64,000 bases of DNA. Source: Anarhynchus alexandrinus. Taxonomy: Eukaryota; Chordata; Aves; Charadriiformes; Charadriidae. The stretch lies in contig VUYV01000020.1 in assembly GCA_008711295.1 (NCBI GenBank), positions 1,055,558 to 1,119,557 of the forward strand, written 5' to 3'. Each line of letters opens with the position of its first letter. Positions within the stretch are counted from its first letter, which is position 1. The notes under the pieces were generated by a model. The model searched no databases and was not told the origin of the DNA. It saw nothing but the letters and a program-made list of their open reading frames with translations. This document shows positions 58,570 through 64,000 of this stretch, in pieces. The position numbers and the translations under genes were made by a program.

Positions 58570-58738
58570 TGTGGAATGATTACTAAAAATGATCAATGAT
58601 ACAGCATTGTTCACGCATTAAGGAAAGGTATAAAATCAAAAGGCTTCTAGGGTAAAATACAGCCGCAGCTGGTATGTGAAGAATTCGCTACATCTGTGAT
58701 TCCCTGTACAATATTGCTTGCAAAGCAACACGGGGAGT

Positions 58739-58893
58739 GGAGTGGGGTGGAGACTCCAAGGCCAAACCCTGTGATAATCCGGAAAACATGGGAACGAGAT
58801 GGCACCACGAAAGAAAAACTGCAAAAGATGGAGCAGAGTGGAGACACCGCAGCTAAAACTCTGTGATAAACTGGGGACTTGGGGACCAAATGG
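58739..58893 (+). repeat. U3 direct duplication, about 92 bp unit
   Basis: Shared blocks recur at a spacing of 91-92 bp: GTGGAGACTCC (58747) and GTGGAGACACC (58838), CTGTGATAA (58769 and 58861), and a GAACGAGATGG / GACCAAATGG pair. This is an old tandem duplication inside the LTR's U3, the region where retroviral enhancers are often duplicated. Confidence 0.65.
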
Positions 58894-59191
58894 AGCCCTC
58901 AAAGGTCTTATAGAACTGATAAACTGCCCACTTGTTACCCTGAGCCAACAATCTGTCATTCTTTTGATGAAATGCTGTCCTTTAGTGAACTTTGCTCATT
59001 ATAGTGCCATTATAATACCAAAAAACACCTCCATCCCAAAAGCTACCCGCCTCCAAGGTGCGACCACTCCTCCTTGAGTCTGCGCCCTGAATTCTTCGTA
59101 AACTATACCTTTAAATGCAAGGCAAGAAAATTTTACACCAATCATAATGAAAGTATTTATGACTAGAGTCACTCAAACTCCACCTTGAAGA

Positions 59192-59208
59192 TATAAAATA
59201 GTATAAAA
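59192..59208 (+). promoter_or_regulatory. Twin TATA boxes of the LTR promoter
   Basis: TATAAAA occurs at 59192-59198 and again at 59202-59208. The position, about 300 bp upstream of the AATAAA signal, is as expected for the U3-R junction of an LTR. Confidence 0.6.
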
Positions 59209-59496
59209 ATAGCCCAAGAAAAGAGGGATGGGAGGGAAGACACCATCATGGACTTCTGGGACCAGTCGACGGGCTGAGCCTCTCTTCCCTCCCCCATAAG
59301 GACGCTTGTGGGTAAGATTCAAACACTTGGCTATACCAAGTGCTTCCCCGGGAAACTTAGAAATCTCTATAGAGTGGTTTTATAACTTAGCGCTTTTGTA
59401 ACCGAGCTATATTGCTACCATCTTTAGTATTCGCACGTGCTTTGCAGACAGTTACTGTCACTGGCAATCCAAAAGAACTTGTGCATTTGTTGTTTA

Positions 59497-59502
59497 AATA
59501 AA
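59497..59502 (+). terminator. LTR polyadenylation signal
   Basis: AATAAA, followed by a short GT-rich stretch (CTGTACTGTGTAGG), which together resemble a polyadenylation site near the R-U5 border. Confidence 0.55.
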
Positions 59503-59790
59503 CTGTACTGTGTAGGCAGCTAGTCATTTGGGTTTTCTCATTGAATGTGATCGAAGCGAGGCCATGTTAGTTCATGAGCATGACTGGGCTGAAGGTGCAG
59601 TCCGCTATTAGTGTATCCAGAACCAAACAGTTTAATATATTAAACGCGCCTGGACTGATAGTGGTGAATTGGGCATCACTCAGAATTTAAACCTAGCCAC
59701 ACCTAGCCTCCCACCTCCTTGAGGAGTGTTAGAACGCAAGGGGGTTTATTTTCTGCCAAAACTACTTTGCCCCTTTAACACAACAGGTTA

Positions 59791-60860
59791 CCTCTGTCAA
59801 GCAAACTTGTAACCTCACTGATAGAAGTGGTCTTTATTCTAACCAGATCCATTTTCTACATATCTAGGCTCACTGATGAAAATTATGCTATCCCATTTAA
59901 TTCATTCTTACTAACTGAAAAGCTCAGGAACGGAGGATCTGCCATCTCTCTCAGTATCTTGCTGCAGTGCCACGCAACCTTCTTTATATACTCATTGTAA
60001 TACTGGTACAATGTCACCCTGTGGCCTGTGAAACCCTTTTCCAAAACTCATCGAAGCCCCTTTGTCTGCCAGCTCTTTTTAATGCTTTGTGTGTGTGTTT
60101 TTTTTTTTTTTTGTGTGTATTCAATCTAAATCACTGTCATCAGGTTTCTTCGTTAACTTTTTAAAAACCTCCGTTGTCCCTATTGGGAAGGAAATACGTG
60201 TCGTCACTGTCCAAAGTCTACAACAGTCATATTTGTTGGCTACATCTGTACTCTGTCATTATTGGATAATTATTTCACAACTATTTCCATGTAGAAAAGG
60301 ACCAGAATTGTTTTATGATATCCTTTGTTTTGACTCTGCTTGAAAAAACACTGTCTTACTGCCCTTAAATCTACTGCCCACAAATGTCTTCCTTTCCTTT
60401 TGCTCCCCTATCAATTTTCTGCAGTTGTAATCAATTAAATTATCAGTCAAATTAATTACTGCTTCCAGCTTCTCTCTTCCCCCCCTCATATCTACATACA
60501 TACAAACCCATACAAAGAGCGCAACGTCTACACATTTAATTTTTGCAACTGCTTTATTTTCCCTCCAAACTAGCCTTCTTTCTCAATTGTGATATTTCAG
60601 CACCAATAAAAATATTCAGTTTCCCAACTATTCAATTTCTTCTGTTTGCATTTCTCTCCCAGCTGATTTAGCTCAAAGCTGAATTGTTTTCAGCTTTGGA
60701 AACTGGCCCTTTTAAAACTCCAGGTTTGTGCATTAGCAGTTTGGACTTTATTCTGTTTGCCCATAACAAATCACATTGAGTCACGCTCACTTGACTCTTA
60801 ACTAATCAATAATTCATTTTTAGTTCTGTAGTTTGTAGTCTTCTTCTAGCGCAGAATACC
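59791..60860 (-). mobile_element. Long CR1 LINE, 5' part (minus strand), right of the LTR insertion
   Basis: It continues the same CR1 without overlap: CAAGCAAACTTGTAACCTCACTG and AGATCCATTTTCTACAT directly follow the point where the left part stopped. Further matches are TCCCCTATCAATTTTCTGCAG, TCTCAATTGTGATATTTCAG, CCCAGCTGATTTAGCTC, TTGTTTTCAGCTTTGGAAAC with TGGCCCTTTTAAAAC, and TTTGGACTTTATTCTGTTTG. The match fades at about 60860, where the element is 5'-truncated or diverged. With the left part, about 2.1 kb of CR1 is represented, which is long for this usually truncated family. Confidence 0.82.
60088..60118. repeat. (GT)n-(T)n low-complexity tract within CR1
   Basis: GTGTGTGTGT, then about 14 T, then GTGTGTA, inside the right CR1 part. 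It looks like a later microsatellite expansion. Confidence 0.85.
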
Positions 60861-63800
60861 AATAGGGAGTGAGTTACCACCAAAGGAAGGTGTTTTGGAA
60901 GGTCTGCCCTGACCCCTCCTACCCCCCTCTGCCTCCATTCTGCCTGCAGATGTGTGCTGGCTGTTGTGGGATCACCTCCGATGTTAGCCTTGGCGCTACT
61001 AGTGTTGATCAGAGTAAAATACGCACAATTCACAAGTCTCCTGGGACACAACTGGCTGTTTTGCTCTTAATCCTGCAGTGCTTTGGAGTTGGACATGCTT
61101 TTGTGCCTTTGGGACAGGAGCAGCCAGCAATAAACTGCCCTGGGTAATTTTTTCCCATTTGCCAGCAGGTGACTGTCCCCAAGGCGTCTGTGATGACAGA
61201 GCACAGGCCATCTTCTGTAAGAAGGCACAGCGTCGCTGTGCTGGCTGGCTGCAGCCATGTGCTTGGATGCCTCTGGCTAAATGTTGTCCAGCAGCATGCA
61301 GGGACCTCCATGTGGTGCACGTCCTGATTCTTGTCTGGTTTCTGCTACCTGGCCAAGCAGGAGATTGCTCCTGCTTTGGGGGCTTGCCTCAGTGGTGACC
61401 CCATCAGAGACCTTCTTTCTCCCAGGTGACCAGATACGCACAGGTGGGATGCCAGGAGAGAAGTGCCAGCATGATCATCCCAGTCCTCCCATTGCCAGGA
61501 TAAGTTGCAGACCTGGGTAGCCAACCCGATAGCCGCTCTCTGAAGCACACGTGCAAGTTGTCGGAGAAAAACGCAGCCGGCTCAGGCAACCTCAGCAGCT
61601 GCTTAATGAGTCTTGGCTCATCCTAGTACGCCAAACATTTGACCAGATGAAATCGGTGCTGGCTGATGCAGCTCCTCCATTCCCACTGCTCAGTCCAGAG
61701 CAAAATGAAAGGCAAGCGCTTTCGACCGAAACCTGGCACAAGCCCCCAGCCGGCGGCCTCAGCTTTCTGCACTATAGGATGCTGTCCAGCAACGAGGCCA
61801 GTCTGCACATGGTCTGCACCTGGGTCAAAGATGTGTCTTATTAAAGAAGACAACTCCCTTGGCAACCACTCTTTTCTCTGAGGTGGTAGCCCTTGGGCTT
61901 CCCAATGTCTCTAGTGTGTCAGAGATGCTCTGTTACATCGTGAACTGATGGGTTGTCCTCTTCCCATGGAATCCTCCAGATATGATCCCTTGGGTGAAGA
62001 GCTCCAGACCTTCCACCAGCACCTCCTCTAGTAGCCTCTGCATCATCTCCTCACCATGCACTCTCTGCCCAGCCCAGCTTTGCGTGCCCAGACCTCTCCT
62101 CAGTCCTGGGCAGACAGGAACATGGGTACACACACAGCAGAGGTGTTCTCCAGGGAAAGAACTCAAGTACAGAATGAATAAGCTATTTCTGTTTTGGAAG
62201 TCACCTCCTCCCTTCAAAGACTGCAAAGCTACCTTCCTTTTCAGCAGAAAAAGCCAGCTAAATGACAGGTGCAAATGGTGCTTCAGCAGAGCTTTGCAGC
62301 TGGAGCTATTTGCCATGGCGGGGTCCCTCCGGCTGAGTACGCCAGAACCACAAAGGATCAAAGCAAACTCCCCAAGTGAAATGCAGTGAAACGGGCCAGT
62401 GTGCAAGGGGGAGAGTGAGCAGAAGTGTCAGAGATGGGGCTGCTGGCCTCCAGAGCAGGGCTGGCTAGCCAGGCATGGCGCTGCATGAAACGCACTTATT
62501 CTTGCATTGAGTTTGCTGCCTGGCTTCATTTGCTTAATTGTTTGTTTTCACAGATATCACTGGGTTGTGCAATCATTTTCTTTGAAAACGGGATTCAGCT
62601 CACGTTATTTCACCTAACTGGGCTGATGTTGAGTGAAGCAAAAGTTGTTTTGCTGACAGCCCTGGTCCCCAGCCAGTGACATGTACTCGGGATGTTGCCT
62701 CAGAGAACGACTGTCTTGTCCTGAATTCAGGCGTGTCCTGGGGCCCCAGCACAGCACTGCGCATGGCAACTGGGAGACATATAAGCCAACCCTCCAAAAA
62801 CTAGTGTCATGCAGCTCCAGCTTTTTGCCATCCAAGCTTCAGGGTTACGAGCATTAAAAGGTAAAGTGGCTTAAGCATTTAATCCCAGGTAGAGAGGAGG
62901 TTTTGGAGCCTTTAAAACTTTTTGGGGAGTAAATGAGAAAGGAAGACAGAAAGAAATGGCATGCTGTTATTTCTAAAGAGTGAAGGAAGCTTTATTCCAA
63001 CTCAGCCTAAGTCTCTTACATTTGCAAACTGGTTGGCTCTGGAAACAGGCTATCCAGATATAAATGTATTGCTCTAAGAATTGTTTTATGGCTCACTTTC
63101 ACGGAAAACAAACTGCTCGGTACATCATAGCAAGTTTTTTTGGAGCAAGGACTGTGTATTTTCCTTTGCTAGGAAGGCAGCTTGCTCTTTGTGAGTGCTG
63201 CCGCCTCATATTGTAGTGGTAAGAGAGCACTGCCCTGTGCAGGTTTGGACCACTGCCCTGACGGTCCTGTGCTGCCTTGCAACGTAATGCAGATGGATAT
63301 GATGGGAGTGGGTAAGATGCTAGTCCACCCACAATGTAACTCTTGTCAAATGTCCAGGAAGGGGATGGGGTATTTTTGCTACCAGGAAAGAGACAATATG
63401 TTAGATTCACCAGAGATTTGCAAACTCACATCCCTTCCTCTGTCCATCATCCTTTGGAAGAGTTAATATTGCCCCTTGGGGAGAAAAAAAACATATATGG
63501 GAATACAGACAATACTGAAACGCAACTTGTCTATCAAACTACAGATGTCAGAAGCTAAGCTCTTTGACCTATAGCTTAGTTCCAGAAAAAGCACTTCTTT
63601 TTAGATGATCAGAAAATAAGCTGGAAATGATGAAACTGATCATATGTTTGAACTTTAATTTTGTTGATGGATGGCAGTTGTATGAGTAGCTGCCCCTACA
63701 GTTTTTGGTTTGAATCATCTGGGCTTTTAATATTGACCTTTCTGTGAATTGGTGACATCAGAAAACCTATTACCCAATTCAGATTTTGCCAATCTTCTTC

Positions 63801-64000
63801 AAAAGTAGTTTTATTTATGAATATCATATTTGTAAGAAAGGGGATATTTCTGGCATCTCAGGCATCTTAAGCCTTGGCTATGTTTTGTCCTACTGGTGTA
63901 AATGAAGTTTTCCCAGAACTGACACTAGTGAAGTGTTGTCTTCAAGCTGAAGCTGTTTGGACCAAAGTTCCTTCCTCCAAGATTTGCCCTAAGAACTCGG
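60861..64000. other. Unassigned non-coding stretch
   Basis: No gene or firm repeat is recognised in 3.1 kb, apart from a weak tRNA-related patch listed separately. The minus-strand frames 61030-61320 and 61933-62406 are protein-like in places but match nothing I can name. The stretch 63600-63850 is AT-rich. Confidence 0.4.
63205..63270 (+). repeat. Possible tRNA-derived SINE head
   Basis: TTGTAGTGGTAAGAGAGCAC resembles the tRNA-like box A region of SINEs such as MIR. It is followed about 20 bp later by GCAGGTTTGGACC, close to a box B (GGTTCGANTCC). The rest of the SINE is not recognisable. It is too diverged for a functional tRNA gene: no acceptor stem pairs. Confidence 0.35.

Larger units (their letters stand above)
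58570..59785 (+). mobile_element. Solo LTR of an endogenous retrovirus (ERVL-like), nested in CR1
   Basis: The CR1 consensus is broken between 58569 and 59791 by 1216 bp that begins TGTGG and ends ACAACA, the TG...CA ends of an LTR. The 5-bp flanks are AGTTA on the left (58565-58569) and GGTTA on the right (59786-59790), a target duplication with one difference. A 5-bp duplication fits ERVL/class III and some other retroviruses. Two TATAAAA boxes lie at 59192-59208 and AATAAA at 59497-59502, so U3, R and U5 run on the + strand, opposite to the CR1. There is no internal retroviral region, which implies recombination between two LTRs. The class assignment is tentative. Confidence 0.78.

Noticed and set aside
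61933..62406. 157-codon minus-strand frame considered as a Harbinger-type or other transposase remnant
   Set aside because: No catalytic motif, no conserved block in order and no terminal repeats could be found. The resemblance was only in overall composition.
63205..63270. A tRNA gene
   Set aside because: Acceptor and anticodon stems do not form, and box B deviates from GGTTCGANTCC. A SINE remnant is the better explanation.
1..64000. CRISPR array, operon, riboswitch or other prokaryotic features
   Set aside because: The window is vertebrate nuclear DNA. No spaced direct-repeat array or operon-like gene packing exists.

Overview
Vertebrate nuclear DNA, almost certainly from a sauropsid (reptile or bird) and probably an archosaur. 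CR1 LINE remnants lie on both strands, several MIR SINEs are present, an LTR of endogenous-retrovirus (ERVL-like) character sits inside one CR1, and a badly decayed Ty3/Gypsy pol region lies near the left end. A Gypsy pol that can still be read leans towards a crocodilian or turtle-like genome over a typical bird, but the window alone does not settle this. There is no bacterial-style gene organisation.

No complete protein-coding gene can be supported. The long open frames fall mostly in GC-rich or pyrimidine-rich DNA, are open on both strands at once, and resemble nothing I recognise. The window looks like a large intergenic or intronic stretch. A few short frames behind good splice-acceptor-like sequence are listed as low-confidence exon candidates.

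Layout. 1-4.1 kb: unassigned DNA with a weak MIR. 4.15-6.7 kb: Gypsy pol fossil (reverse transcriptase, RNase H region, integrase zinc domain, integrase core) with frameshifts, lost catalytic residues and about 560 bp of foreign sequence inside the integrase. 8.9-9.2 kb: CR1 3' end, + strand. 12.45 kb: MIR, minus. 13.8-16 kb: GC- and CpG-rich DNA. 20.1-20.5 kb: CR1, minus. 23.6 kb: MIR, minus. 25.3 kb: palindromic GATA-type motif cluster. 26.3 kb: cysteine-rich, possibly gag-derived frame. 27.6 kb: MIR, +. 34.2 kb: GGAA microsatellite. 36-37.6 kb: GC-rich DNA. 43.1 kb: short CR1 3' end, +. 52.5 kb: AT-rich element with octamer, forkhead and SOX-type motifs. 53.4 kb: MIR, +. 57.5-60.9 kb: long CR1 on the minus strand, split by a 1.2-kb solo LTR on the + strand with a near-perfect 5-bp target duplication.

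The clearest story is the nested pair at 57.5-60.9 kb, where the CR1 came first and the retrovirus later. The Gypsy fossil is the most unusual component. All family assignments come from recalled consensus patterns without database searches.
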